Below are positions 1 to 13,877 of a stretch of 64,000 bases of DNA, piece by piece. The stretch covers positions 39,604,131-39,668,130 of the forward strand of contig JAPXFY010000026.1 in assembly GCA_030674185.1 (NCBI GenBank), given 5' to 3'. The position numbers and the translations under genes are program-made. The notes under the pieces are model-generated. The model ran no database searches and was not told where the DNA came from. It saw only the letters and a program-made list of their open reading frames with translations. Source of the DNA: Monoplex corrugatus (taxonomy: Eukaryota; Mollusca; Gastropoda; Littorinimorpha; Ranellidae). The first letter of the stretch is position 1, and each line of letters starts with the position of its first letter.

Positions 1-577
1 TACAACAACATACTGCCTGAATATTGTGGTCAAAACAACGTGAGTAGCCGCATCTGAGAAAAACCAGAAAACTTCAAGAAAAAAAGTCAAATTTAACGTG
101 CATGGCGGACAACCGTAGACTTTCACAACAGTCAAAACAGATTTTCAAATATATTTCATAAGTTCCTGAAAAAGTGCTGTTTACACACCTCTCCTAAAAA
201 GTGCAAATTCAAGGTATTTTTTGGTCAGACTGATCTAGGTGCCTTGTCTTCAAACTTATGCTTTCAAGAATCCTCAACAGTCCACATCTTTGACCAAAGT
301 TTGGTAAAGATACGCCCACGATTTGTTTACACACTTTTGCCACAGACAAACACAAACACACGCATAATTTTGGCTTTATTAAACAAAAAGATACATTTAA
401 AAACTTAGCACAAATATACACACGCCCAAGTGCACACACACGCCCAAGTGCACACACACACACGCGCGCATGCATGCGCGCACGCACATACGCACACACA
501 CACACACATACACAATTTTCCCAGCAGACACACCTCTGGTCGATATTTCGAAATATTGTTTCTTTTTTAATACAAAC

Positions 578-578
<1 letters not shown>

Positions 579-629
<51 letters not shown>
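579..629. repeat. (AC)n microsatellite
   Basis: About 25 uninterrupted AC units. A second AC-rich tract is at 422-512 and a GAA/AAC-rich purine tract at 693-850, which together fill the stretch left of exon 14. Confidence 0.95.
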
Positions 630-630
<1 letters not shown>

Positions 631-869
631 TCCTCTGACAACAAATATCCAAGGCAACCGGCAAGAACCGGTAAGGACGGCCATATTCATCACCAGAGGA
701 AGAACAAGAACAAGAACAAGAACATGAAGGAGAAGAAGAAACAAGAATACGAAGAAGAGGAAGAAGAAGAAGCAAGAAAAGGAAAAAGAAGATGAAGAAG
801 TTGCAAGAAGAAGAAAAAGAAGGAGAAAAAGCGAGAAGAAGAAGAAGTTTATAATACAGGTGAACATAC

Positions 870-1049
870 CGGGGTAGTGGCAGGAAAGACAAACCCAGCA
901 GACGTGGGCGTGATGGCATAGGGACGAGTCATAGCCATGGCCATGATGATCCCCTGGTAAAAGTTGTCGCCCTTGTCCGTGTTGAGGGTGGTGCTGGTGA
1001 AAGTGGTCCACACCTGTCCAATGGATCCCTCGCTGGATCCCCACGCCAT
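870..1049 (-). CDS. Gene 1 exon 14 (last exon in window)
   Basis: Sixty codons, phase 0 to phase 0; acceptor TGTGTATAG and donor CCG|GTATGT. Encodes GSIGQVWTTFTSTTLNTDKG and later YAITPTSAGFVFPATTP, as expected for a C-terminal beta domain. No stop codon; further exons must lie left of position 1. Confidence 0.72.
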
Positions 1050-1197
1050 CTATACACACAGCCAAACGCATGAACAAACGCGAACACACTCAACCATGCA
1101 TGCATGCACGCTTGTCATACTGTACACGTATATCAAGTTCAAGACAGATAAAAACCGCCAAGACATACACAAATCTCATATATACACGTAAGTATAC

Positions 1198-1378
<181 letters not shown>

Positions 1379-1589
1379 CGCATGAGCTGGCACGGGTGTC
1401 AGTCATGCTCAAGGAAGTTGGTATGTGCGTACGGCCTCCAGACTACCTTGCTGTTGCTGTTACCGTTACGATTTCCTTCTTTCTAGAGTGCATAAACACG
1501 TTGTTTCTGCCTACACTATGCAGGTAGTATGTTGCTGCACAGCCTACATACTCCATCTCCGGTGGGTGTGCACGTTGTGTGTCTTTATG

Positions 1590-1835
1590 TTTCCATTAGC
1601 CAGCCACTGACATACTTACAGAATCTTTAACATGCACATTTGGATTTCTCCATGCGTATACACACGAAAGGGGGTAAGACACTAGCAAGTCTGCACACAT
1701 GTTGACCTGGGAGATTGAAAATATCACCACCCATCTGACAGATTTGTCTGGGCGGATTGAACCATCATCTTTCAACTGCAAGTCTTATGTTTACCTATTT
1801 GACTATCGTGCCCATAGGTCCCAGTAAGACATGGA
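1590..1835 (-). mobile_element. SINE family D
   Basis: Copy with gccagccactgacatactt and a tRNA-like ggcggattgaacc...gactatcgtgcccat head on the minus strand. Intron 13 of gene 1. Confidence 0.55.
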
Positions 1836-1837
1836 TA

Positions 1838-2250
1838 CCTAACTTTAGTCAGATGGATACCTAACTTTTTTAAAAAAGACATAACTTTCTTAAAATGGCC
1901 ACTTAACATTTTTAAACTGCGACTTTCTTAAAATTGATACCTAACTTTCTTAAAATGGACACTTAACTATCATAAATTGGACATTTAACTTTTTTAAACT
2001 GCAAATTTCTTAAAATGGATATCTCTCTTAAAATGGATACCTTTCTTAAAATAGATATCTACCTTAAAATGGATACCTAACTTTCTTAAAACGGACACTT
2101 GACTTTCTTAAAATGGATACATAACTTTCTTGAAATGGATACCTAATTTCTTAAAAACGACATTTAGCTTTCTTTATCTGGATACTCTAACGTTCCTAAA
2201 ATGGATACCTAATTTTCTGAAAATGGATACCCAACTTTCTTAAAAGTTCG
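1838..2250. repeat. Degenerate roughly 22-bp tandem repeat
   Basis: Repeated aaaatggatacctaacttt-type units with variable spacers across gene 1 intron 13. Confidence 0.8.
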
Positions 2251-2312
2251 AAGATAGGAATGCAAAGTTATCTTTCATCTCGTTCAGCTCTTTTTCCGTT
2301 TCGTGCCATTAC

Positions 2313-2385
2313 CTCTTGCAGCTGGTCGTCAATGGGTCGTGCCGGAATGTTAGGGGGCAGCACTCTTCCTTCCGCAGAGCAGCAC
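2313..2385 (-). CDS. Gene 1 exon 13
   Basis: Twenty-four codons after a split Arg538; acceptor TCTCACACAG, donor CAAGAG|GTAATG, phase 0 out. Encodes CCSAEGRVLPPNIPARPIDD then QLQE, a proline-rich loop after the barrel-like strand. Phase matches both neighbours. Confidence 0.72.
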
Positions 2386-2424
2386 CTGTGTGAGAGAAAA
2401 GGAATGGTCACCAAATTACTCGAC

Positions 2425-2912
2425 GGTGGTAAAGTGGTCAGCGCAACGGACTGAGCACTCGCTGGTTTGACTCCCCAGTAATAAAAAAAAAAAAAAAAAG
2501 CAAACCAAAAACAAACAAACAAGCAAACAAGAAAGTACTGTTGAATTTTTCAGCCCCAACAGTTCTTGCCCAGAGCTGAACATGCTAGGTGCTTGTTGGG
2601 AAGGCTGAGACCACTCAGTGGAGTGTTTTACCCTTTACGGATACGTAAGTGAAGGTGGGGATGCTCAAATTTCCTGCCCAACACTGCAGGTGTCTGTACT
2701 TCTCAGACCTAGTTTGAATGCAAGGATTGTTATTGTTGTTTAAAGTCCAACCGACAGCGTAGAGCTTTATCATGGCTAACTCCAGGATACATTATGAAAG
2801 GAAAGATGCGCGTAGCACAGCCCTGTCACACTGTCTGAATCCGAAATGGAATATCACATCATCATCGTTATCATCCCCGCTGTCGTCATCATGGCATTGT
2901 GAAAAACTGTTC
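2425..2912 (+). mobile_element. tRNA-derived SINE (family A), diverged and with internal insertion
   Basis: Head ggtaaagtggtcagcgc and ggtttgactcc boxes at about 2425-2475, the body near 2600-2700, and the agccctgtcacactgtctg tail ending at gtcatcatggcattg. A foreign tail fragment (tgtttaaagtccaaccg) sits near 2735. Confidence 0.6.
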
Positions 2913-3065
2913 CAGATTGTGTGATCCTTCATGTTATCAGTTATGTTCTCATAATGACCTCAGTTTTGGTAGGTTTGGAAGCGTGTTGGTGAACCGGAAC
3001 AAGCAGCATGGAGATAGGGACACGTAGGCGGTGCTGAAGATGGGACAAAACACAAGACGCGCGTG

Positions 3066-3071
<6 letters not shown>

Positions 3072-3148
<77 letters not shown>
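3072..3148. repeat. (AC)n microsatellite
   Basis: Thirty-eight AC units. Further AC-rich tracts at 3293-3405 and 3836-3995. Confidence 0.95.
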
Positions 3149-3151
<3 letters not shown>

Positions 3152-3295
3152 TCAGTAACTGTTAAAATCACTGACTGTTAACAGATAATAAAAAGAAGTG
3201 TTATACCAGCTTATTTCAACCAATCCGTATCTTATGGCCCTGTCTTGGGATCTTAAGAAAATAAATGCGTTCTGACTTTTCTTCTGAGTTCTTCA

Positions 3296-3334
<39 letters not shown>

Positions 3335-3429
3335 ATACCACACACACGCGCGCGCGCGCGCATACATACACACACACACACACACTCATACATACACACA
3401 CACATTAAAAAAAAAGGTCAAGCCAGTGT

Positions 3430-3505
3430 AATATGCTCTCTATAATTTTCCATTGCTTTTATTCTTGCTTTTATTGCTTTTATTCTTTCTCCCCATTTAT
3501 AGCCA

Positions 3506-3563
<58 letters not shown>

Positions 3564-3692
3564 CGTGTGTGTGCGTGCGTGCGTGCGTGCGTGCGTGCGT
3601 ACGTGCGTGTGTGTCTGTTTCAGCGCTTAGATTTGATTTTATCAAGATTTTGCGCTATATAAATATTGTAATTATTATAATTAAATCCCTTT
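3430..3692 (+). mobile_element. L2/CR1-like LINE 3' fragment (3'UTR with internal (GT)n)
   Basis: Nearly the same sequence as the 3' end of the element at 10160-12310: the same leader before the tract (ctccccatttatagcc), an internal (GT)n with gtgc variants, then cagcgcttagatttg and the GCGCTATATAAAT box and ATT-rich tail. Inserted in plus orientation in gene 1 intron 12 (between exons 12 and 13). Confidence 0.82.
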
Positions 3693-3832
3693 TTGCACAC
3701 ACATATACGCACGCACACACAAATCAGTAACTGTTAAAATCACTGACTGTTATGCCAGGTTATTTCAACCAATGTGTACTTTATGGCCCTATCTTGGGAT
3801 CTTAGGCAAATAAATGAGTTCTGAGTTCTTTA

Positions 3833-3892
<60 letters not shown>

Positions 3893-4370
3893 ACGCACGC
3901 ACGCACGCACGCACGTACAGATACACTCATACATACATACACATACAAACACACTCATACACACACAATCACACACACGCACACAACACGCGCACATTTA
4001 CAAACAGTGAAGCCAATCTAACAAAATCCCTTTTTATACCAAAAAAAAAAAAAATCTAGATTTTGTATTTCTCAAGGCCACCGTGATACTGAATGAACTT
4101 CAGCTGAAATGCAGCTTCAGCCAGGACTGTCATGACATTGGAAACAAAATGCACACATTGTCGGAAGTTCCTCAGAACATGCAGTTCGTACATCTTCCTC
4201 AAAAAGTGCTGATCATACGCATTTTTGTCTTCGTGTCGCCTTGAAGACGACAGCATTCCAAAGATGCTCCGGACGAAGAGTTGAAGCAAGGACACTGCAC
4301 TCTATGAACTCCACTAAAGCGATACAAGGATACTCTGAAGGCAATCCCCACCATCTATGGCGTTAAGACC

Positions 4371-4672
4371 ATTATCATCATCATCATCATGTGTCCTGCC
4401 GCAAGGCGTTGGCGATTATGGCCCTTCATACGAATCTATCCCTTGTCGCTGCAAGTACATCTCCCACCTTCTCTGTCTTCAGCCACCCTGCAACTCCGTC
4501 CAATATTTTCTCCCTGGGTCTACCTGGTGTTTTCTTTCCCTCCAGCTTTCCTTTTGTGACCAGGCTCTCTAATTCCCCTTTCCTCATAAAATGTCCTATA
4601 AATGTTGCTTGTCTTTTCCTAATCTTCTTTATTAACGATCTTCTTGTGTCTGCCTCCTTCAAGTCCACCGAC
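4371..4672 (-). mobile_element. RTE-like LINE 3' end
   Basis: On the minus strand encodes RRSLIKKIRKRQATFIGHFM and KLEGKKTPGRPREKILDG and ends in a (GAT)n tail, the family's characteristic 3' end. Strongly 5'-truncated; in gene 1 intron 12. Confidence 0.8.
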
Positions 4673-4944
4673 TAAAAACACACTGGCAGCAACGTAGTAA
4701 ACTGGCGGCAGCAATACACGAAGGGCACAATCATATTTAAGCAGAGCAGATCAGCTGCTACCCAACAGAACAGAGACCAGCGGAAGCAGAACCCAAGGCT
4801 TCAGGACTCCTTCCTGTGCAGCACCCGTGAAAGAACTTGTGCCTCCAGGATAGCTCTTGTATCCCTTATGAAGACACACAAGACGATGAAGGACCAGTAA
4901 GCCCTCTCAACCGTTGGGTGGATGGGGGAATCCATCATCATTTT

Positions 4945-5105
4945 CAGTTTCAGTTTCTCAAGATGACGTCTCCGCGCTCGGAACGAATTCCAAATGCACT
5001 AACGTCACAGGTGCCACGTGTATGGTGACCATGGCACATGCCTTAAGCCTGCACATTAACCCATAAGCTGGCCAGGTCCTGAGGCCCTACCTAGAGTGTG
5101 TTTTA
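4945..5105 (-). mobile_element. SINE family B, 3' fragment
   Basis: Shares tcagtttctcaagatgacg, the cgctcggaacgaattcc box and the ccaggtcctgaggccc end with the full copy at 31245. Confidence 0.68.
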
Positions 5106-5324
5106 CCTAGTCTATCTTTTACACTGGTATTTGATTAACTTACCACTGGAATAATCTTGGTTACATGCAAATGATATGTGTTTGTGTGTATCTTACCTTC
5201 GAAAAAGGAACATACATATAAAGCTAATAAATAGATAATTAAAGGTCTGAATTACAACAAATAGCTATTCTGTATAAACTCGTCTCACATGACAGAACCC
5301 TGTGAAGACAAAATATTTTCTTAA

Positions 5325-5500
5325 TTATAGATAGGTAAGTAAGTAAGTAAGTAGGTAATAAGTCAGTAAGTCAGTCAGTCAGTAAGTAACCAACCAAGCA
5401 AGCAAATAAGCAAGCAACCAAGTAAGCAAGCAAACAAGCAAGTGAGTAAGTGAATAAGAAGTAAGTAGGTGAATATGTAAATACAGGTACAAAATAAAGG
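5325..5500. repeat. Tetranucleotide AAGT/AAGC/AACC array
   Basis: Runs of aagt, aagc and caac units, degenerating toward both ends. Confidence 0.85.
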
Positions 5501-5630
5501 AGTATGTAGATAAATAAACAGGTAAGAAATGAAAATAGCAAATAACATTAAATACATGCATATATCCACATGCCCGCACACAGTTAATTTGTATTAATAC
5601 GGATTCTCTATGAATATTATCTTGCATTAA

Positions 5631-5823
5631 TTAACCCTTTGACTCCCGTACTCCATCCACCAACTGCAAAAACTGGACCCTTTGACTCCCTCGCCCTATC
5701 CACCAGCTTCCTGCAGGAAGCTGGTGGATAGGGTGAGGGAGTCAAAGGGTTACAGTTTTGCTCTGGTAACATGGTTGACAACGCAGGAAGCTCGTGAACA
5801 AGGTGCAAGGGTCAAAGGGTTAA
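5631..5823. mobile_element. Palindromic TTAA MITE, copy A
   Basis: TTAA-flanked, 193 bp, ends TTAACCCTTTGACTCC and its inverse. A core hairpin centres on ctgcag at 5711-5716. TTAA target sites with CCC termini are typical of piggyBac-type MITEs, so that class is inferred; no transposase is visible in the window. Confidence 0.8.
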
Positions 5824-5929
5824 TGTAGACCCTCCTTGGCCGAGGGGTGGGCGTGAAAAAGCATTGATGTGCTCATTTCACCAACTTTGAAAAAAGTTTC
5901 CTTGTCCTCGTTGGTTTCTGTTAGTTTGT

Positions 5930-6290
5930 TAGTTGGTTGGTGGTTGGTTGGTTGGTTGGTTGGTTGGTTCGTCTGTTGGTGCGTTAGATGGTTCGATAGT
6001 TGGATAATTGATCGGTCGGTCGGTTGGTCGGTTAGTTAGTTGGTTGGTTGGTTGGTTCACTGGCCGGTTGATTGCTTGATTGACTGGCTGGTTAGCTGGC
6101 TGTCCGACTGGATAATTGGTTGGTTTGACTGGCTGGCTGGTTGGCTGGTTGGTTTGTTGAATAGTTGGTTGGCTGGAAGACTGGTTGCTTGGTTCGCTGT
6201 CTGCACGGCTGACTAGTCGACTGGTTGAATGGTTTGTTTGTCGGATGGCTGATTTGTTGGTTGGTTGGTTGCTCTGATTTTTCTTGATTT
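5930..6290. repeat. GGTT-rich tetranucleotide array
   Basis: Imperfect ggtt/ggct/gatt units; read on the minus strand it gives a spurious Asn-Gln-Pro-Thr protein. Confidence 0.85.
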
Positions 6291-6354
6291 TACTTGCTTG
6301 TGTGTTTAATTCCTTGACTTCTGACAGTCGCAAGGGTATTTGGTTTGCAGTACA

Positions 6355-6640
6355 TCACAGTTTATTCATTTTTCATTTGTTTGTTTGCTTGCTTGTCTGC
6401 TCTCCCCCCCCCCCTCCCCTCTATATTCGTTTGCGGTACAGTGCAGTTCATTCATTTTTGTTTGTTTGTTTGTTTGTCTGCTCTTGCCCCTCCCTCCCCC
6501 CATATTCGTTTGTGATACAATAACAGTGCATTCATTTTTGTTTGCTTGTTTGCTTGTCAGCTCTCCCCCCCCCCTCCCCCATATTCGTTTGCGGTATAAC
6601 ACAGTTCATTCATTTTTGTTTGTTTGTTTGCTTGTCCGCT
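6355..6640. repeat. Tandem repeat of about 85 bp, C-rich
   Basis: Four units each with cattcatttttgtttgttt, a run of cytosines and catattcgtttgcggtac-like text. Confidence 0.8.
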
Positions 6641-6849
6641 CTTTGCCCCCACTTAATGCTGTTGGTGTTTTTAGATGTTAGTTTTTTCGAAGGAGAAGAC
6701 GGGACATTTTCGGTGAAAATTCTACAAGTTGGTACGCTCTACACTTTCCAGTTACGCTATCTAACAAAATAGCAGAAAATAATAATCAAAAGACATAACA
6801 CTGACTGAAAGTAGATTAATATCTTATGTAAAACTCAACGACACCTTAC

Positions 6850-6947
6850 CGTCCTATCAGCAATCTGTCAGATTCCCCAATTTCGTCTCCGATGGCAATA
6901 GGACCCCCAGTCAGTGTTGCTAACATACTGTGAACCTTGGGTGTTAA
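6850..6947 (-). CDS. Gene 1 exon 12: GGP motif exon
   Basis: Thirty-two codons plus two bases; acceptor AGTGCGCAG, donor GGACG|GTAAGG. Encodes VHSMLATLTGGPIAIGDEIG then SDRLLIG. The small-residue GGP followed by an acidic loop resembles the GGP..xSD element in GH36-type barrels, one basis for the glycoside-hydrolase-like call. Confidence 0.75.
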
Positions 6948-7178
<231 letters not shown>

Positions 7179-7714
7179 CTACAAAAACGAAATTGCGGCT
7201 AATGTGTACACGCACACACGCGCTCGCATTACGCACTTTTCCAGTAAAAAGATGTCAAATTTCAGATATTTTCGGTAATAACAAATGAAAGAAACGACTG
7301 TAGAATACATCGCGAAAAGAAATGCTTAAGTTAAAAGGAGGAAAAAGCGCACGCGACAATGGTGGTGGTGGTGATGATGATGAATGATGATCATCATCAT
7401 CATCATCATCATATATCATCACCATCACCATCATGATAATGATGATGATGAAGATGAGTTAATAATAATAATGATGATAATAATAATATAAATCAATAAT
7501 ATGATAATAATAATCACAAAAACAATATTAGTAATCATAATGATAGATCTAATGGTGACTATGGTAATGTTTTCAATACAGTAGGAATAAATAAATAAAT
7601 AAGCAAAGAGATAAACAAAGAAACAAATAGGTGAATAAATAGACAATCAAAGAAATAAATAGAGAAGTCAAGAAACAAAGACGATTACATTATTTTCATC
7701 ATAAATCATTCTTG

Positions 7715-8035
7715 CATAGCTCTGTTCTCCACACTCATCTGGATTCACTGCGTAATACGCCTAACCAGACTTTTAAGGGGAACACGGAGAACTCTAGCTG
7801 TTAGATGAGCAGACCTCATTCCATGTATTCTGGACAGCCTGCATTATTTTTGGTGGACACGCAATCTTGGTGTTTTCATGATTCCATAAGCCAGCCACTG
7901 ACATGACATACAGGATCTGTAACGTGAATATTTGATATCCTGCATGCTATACATACACACAGAGTGGTTTTAGGCACTGCCAGGAGTACACGTATCTTGA
8001 TCTGGTAGATCCCACCCTATACCTACCAGGCGGAG
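7715..8035 (-). mobile_element. SINE family D
   Basis: Shares gccagccactgacatgaca, atcctgcatgctatacat and the ctgttctccacactcatct start with the other copies; directly beside a LINE 3' end. Confidence 0.55.
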
Positions 8036-8037
8036 GT

Positions 8038-8226
8038 TCTCATCATCATGTGCCCTGCCGTATGGCGTTGGTGATCATGGCCCTCCATACCAATCTATCC
8101 CTTGTCGCTGCAAGTACATCTCTCACCCTCTCTGTCCTCAGCCACCCTGCAAGTCCGTCCAGTATTTTCTCCCTGGGTCTACCTGGGTGTTCTCTTTCCT
8201 CCAGCTTTCCTGTGGCTGGCCATGAT
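8038..8226 (-). mobile_element. RTE-like LINE 3' end, truncated beside satellite
   Basis: Shares the tgccctgccg 3' end and a short ATC tail with the family, then breaks off at about 8226 where the satellite region begins. Confidence 0.72.
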
Positions 8227-8315
8227 AAACTTAAGAATATACGATGGTGGTTTCCCCGTTGCGTCTGTCAGTTTTTGTATGGAATCTCTGCTAGCCATTG
8301 TCGATCCCACCGACC

Positions 8316-9290
8316 CACAAGGCAGTAGGGGTGATTTTCTGTCAGGGTTTACTCCCTTAGCTTTGATCTCTCCCGAGATAACCATAAGGCAGTGGAGTTT
8401 TTCTGTCAGGGTTTACTCCCTTAGCTTTATTCTCTCCCAAGATAACCATAAGGCAGTGGAGTTTTTCTGTCAAGGTTTACTCTCTTAGCCTTAGTTTCAC
8501 CCTAGATATCCACGAGGCAGGGTTTACTCTCTTAGTATCACCCTAGATATCCACGAGGCAGGGTTTACTCTCTTAGTATCACCCTAGATATCCACGAGGC
8601 AGGGTTTACTCTCTTAGCCTTAGTATCACCCTAGATATCCACGAGGCAGGGTTTACTCTCTTAGCCTTAGTATCACCCTAGATATCCACGAGGCAGGGTT
8701 TACTCTCTTAGATCCCTAGTTCCAGAGAGGTTACTCTCTAGCTAGTATCACCCTAGATATCCACGAGGCAGGGTTTACTCTCTTAGTATCACCCTAGATA
8801 TCCACGAGGCAGGGTTTACTCTCTTAGCCTTAGTATATCACCCTAGATATCCACGAGGCAGGGTTTACTCTCTTAGCCTTAGTTTTCACCCTAGATATCC
8901 ATGAGGCAGGGTTTACTCTCTTAGCCTTAGTATCACCCTAGATATCCACGAGGCAGGGTTTACTCTCTTAGCCTTAGTATCACCCTAGATATCCACGAGG
9001 CAGGGTTTACTCTCTTAGCCTTAGTATCACCCTAGATATCCACGAGCAGGGTTTACTCTCTTAGCCTTAGTATCACCCTAGATATCCACGAGGCAGGGTT
9101 TACCCTCTTAGCCTTAGTATCACCTAGATATCCACGAGGCAGGGTTTACTCTCTTAGCCTTAGTATCACCCTAGATATCCACGAGGCAGGGTTTACTCTC
9201 TTAGCCTTAGTATCACCCTAGATATCCACGAGGCAGTGAAGTTTTTCTGTCAGGGTTTACTCTCTTAGCCTTAGTTTCACTTAAGACACC
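8316..9290. repeat. 47-bp satellite array
   Basis: At least fifteen near-identical units of about 47 bp (gggtttactctcttagcc... atatccacgaggca), several lacking ccttag. The left edge starts with longer, more diverged units (aaggcagtggagtttttc) and the right edge ends with one. It separates two LINE fragments. Confidence 0.9.
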
Positions 9291-9299
9291 GATGGAGGT

Positions 9300-9820
9300 T
9301 CTATCATCATCATCATGTGCCCTGCCGAATGGCGTTGGCGATCATGGCCCTCATATGTATCTATCCCTTGTTGCCGCAAGCACATCTTCAACCCTCTCTG
9401 TCCTCAGCAACCCTGCACGCAAGTCCGTCTAAGTATTTTTTTCCTTGGGTCTACCTGATACTCTCTTTCCCTCCAGCTTTCCTGTTGTGACCAGGTGCTT
9501 CAATTCCCCTTTCCTCATAAAATGGCCTTAAATGTTGCCTGTCTTTTCCTATTCCTCCTTATCAATGATCTTCTTGTGTCTGCCTCCATCAAGATTGCCT
9601 CGTTTGTTTTCTTTGCTGTCCACAGAACTCTCAACACTCTTCTTAGAAACCACATCTCAGCTGCCTCAATCTTGTTCTGGTTTTGCGTGTTGACTGTCCA
9701 TGCCTGACTGTCCATGCCTAACAACCGTACAACATTATTGGTTCTATACAACATTCAAGAACTCTCTTCATGATGTTAATTGATAGGCATTTGTTGGTAA
9801 GAATACTTTTCATCTTCTAA
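9300..9820 (-). mobile_element. RTE-like LINE 3' fragment
   Basis: Minus-strand fragment reaching further 5' than most copies (up to the LTNKCLS region near 9780-9820). Followed on its left by the end of the 47-bp satellite. Confidence 0.75.
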
Positions 9821-9897
9821 GTGGATCGAATTCAGGACCTTTCCATTTTACTCTGACGTTTACCCACTTGACTACCGCGCCCGTCTATATCGATTTT
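9821..9897 (-). mobile_element. tRNA-like SINE head fragment
   Basis: Minus-strand gggcgcggtagtcaagtgg and tcctgaattcgatcc look like A and B boxes of a SINE head. It ends just short of exon 10 of gene 1. Confidence 0.4.
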
Positions 9898-9909
9898 GTT
9901 TATCCTCAC

Positions 9910-10042
9910 CTGAAGTATTATTCTTGCTGTAGGAGCGGAAAGTCCCGTAGAAAGGGCGAAGGCCCAAGGCATGAACAAAAATGTTGGCCACACCCAGTTT
10001 CCACACACTGCTGTCCGTTAGGTTGACTGGGCCAGGACCTAC
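9910..10042 (-). CDS. Gene 1 exon 10
   Basis: Forty-four codons plus one base; acceptor AGGTCCAG, donor TTCAG|GTGAGG. Encodes WKLGVANIFVHALGLRPFYG, then FRSYSKNNTS. A pyrimidine-poor (TG)n tract stands about 8 bases upstream of the acceptor in place of an ordinary polypyrimidine tract. Confidence 0.72.
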
Positions 10043-10051
10043 CTGGACCTT

Positions 10052-12310
<2,259 letters not shown>

Positions 12311-12434
12311 GGTTGTAAAGAGTTCTTATACACACACACACGCACACACACACACACACACGCACGCACACACGCAAGCAAGCAAGCGCACGTACGCACA
12401 CACATACACGTTGGGACTATTAAATTAAGTAAGC

Positions 12435-12540
12435 GTGAAGTATAAGCCCTGTCACACAGTCTCAGTACAAGATGGAACAACGTATCAGCAACCCTATTCT
12501 CCTTATTCTCAACATCATAGCATTGTAAAAAAAAAAAAAA
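12435..12540 (+). mobile_element. SINE family A, tail fragment
   Basis: Contains agccctgtcacacagtctc and the catcatagcattg tail ending in poly(A). Confidence 0.5.
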
Positions 12541-13137
12541 AAAAAGAAAAACTTCAAGATTCTGTGGCCCTTTATGCCCTGCTCTTATAATAATCTCCCT
12601 TTTTGGTGGGATTTTGCAGAAGAGGTGAAATAAGTGATTTGGGGGGGGGGGGGGGGGGGAGGGGGGCGGGTGGTAGTGACAGAGGAGCAGCGCAAAAAGA
12701 TGGGGCAAAGGGGGAGGGGACTGATTCTCATGGTGGAGGTTTGATGTATGATTAAAAAGGGCTGACCACGGGGGATGGGGCGGTTCCAGGGGTTCCGGAT
12801 CCCCACCCCATCCCTGAGCTGTCAAACTGGCACTGAGAAGACAAGAAAGATAATATGACACATATCTTTTAAGTTCAAGCAGATTATATGATTTCATCAA
12901 TGGAACGTACCAAATGGCTTGTATCTGAATCCTCTGGACATAAGTTCTTGTGAAGCATGCCCCTGAATCCTCCTTTATTTCTTAGATCCCCTCTCCCTTC
13001 CACCTCTACCGTAAAGTCTACGAAGATCATAATCCATCTCTTGGCTCTTGATAGGGCTTGACTGATGAAGTCATATCTCTAGGCAAAATCTAAGAAAGAC
13101 CAAAACCAGTCGAAATAACTACAGTATAGTTATCAAT

Positions 13138-13255
13138 CTTTTGATTCCCTCACCCTATCTACCAGCCTCCCGCATATCAGCCATGATAGCAAAGCAAAAA
13201 TTTAACCATTCACTCCCTTACCCTATCCTTCACCTTCCTGCAACAGCTGGTGATA
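13138..13255. mobile_element. Palindromic TTAA MITE, copy B (degenerate)
   Basis: Contains ttgattccctcaccctat, the catgatagcaaagcaaaaa spacer and a second cactcccttaccctatcc arm, but has lost clean ends and the hairpin tip. Confidence 0.6.
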
Positions 13256-13295
13256 TTGTTAGAGAGAGAAACAGTTAATTTATAGTCTCACTCAC

Positions 13296-13475
13296 TGCAG
13301 GTTGGAGAGTATGCCTGAAAGCAGCTTCCATAACCAGCCGCGGGATGGCGCCACTGTACAGCACCTCCATATTGTGCTCTGTGGCGCTGACGTTGAGTTG
13401 AGAGAGCCACGTCATTATAGTGTTGACGTGACTGTCACCTGACGTCATGCACATGTATTGCCGCTCCATGTCTTT
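13296..13475 (-). CDS. Gene 1 exon 9: candidate catalytic-strand exon
   Basis: Sixty codons, phase 0 to phase 0, acceptor GCTAACAG and donor GCA|GTGAGT. Opens with KDMERQYMCM right after the VRVFV strand of exon 8, so Asp389 occupies a place where barrel hydrolases often hold an acidic residue. Continues with TWLSQLNVSATEHNM and LYSGAIPRLVMEAAF. The catalytic role is inference. Confidence 0.75.
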
Positions 13476-13683
13476 CTGTTAGCGATATATAAAATGGTAA
13501 GGAGGTATAATGGGTAGCGCAAACTGTGTTAGATTTGAGAAGTTTTACAACATGGGAGGTAATTCCTACGTGACTCTCAAGAGTTATGTCCTTTGATTAA
13601 TATGGTAATGAGGTTATTATTAGATGTACGGAAAAGCATTGCTATACAAAAGGTGGGGTTTTTGCTTGGTTTCTCTTGATTTT

Positions 13684-13877
13684 TTAACTCTTTGACTCCC
13701 GCACCCTATCCACCAACTGCGAAAACTTAACCCTTTGAAATCCCTCACCCTGTCCACCAGCTTCCTGCAGGAAGCTGGTGGATAGGGTGAGGGAATCAAA
13801 GAGTTATGTATTTGCTTTGCTGGCATGGTTGACAATGGATGATGCTGATGGAGAGGTTGCAGGAGTCAAAGGGTTAA
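13684..13877. mobile_element. Palindromic TTAA MITE, copy C
   Basis: Complete, 194 bp, with TTAA at both ends, central hairpin at 13729-13806, outer arm decayed on the right (gatgctgatggagagg). Same orientation as copy A. Confidence 0.8.

Noticed and set aside
4056..4295. 79-codon minus-strand frame (RKMYELHVLRNFRQ)
   Set aside because: Looks protein-like but has no fitting splice phase with gene 1 exons 12-13 and no family I recognise; not enough to annotate.
5681..5748. microRNA precursor hairpin
   Set aside because: Arms are perfectly paired, loopless and repeated in eleven TTAA-flanked copies, which fits a MITE better than a miRNA gene.
5929..6333. 134-codon Asn-Gln-Pro-Thr-rich protein
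   Set aside because: Translation of a GGTT tetranucleotide array.
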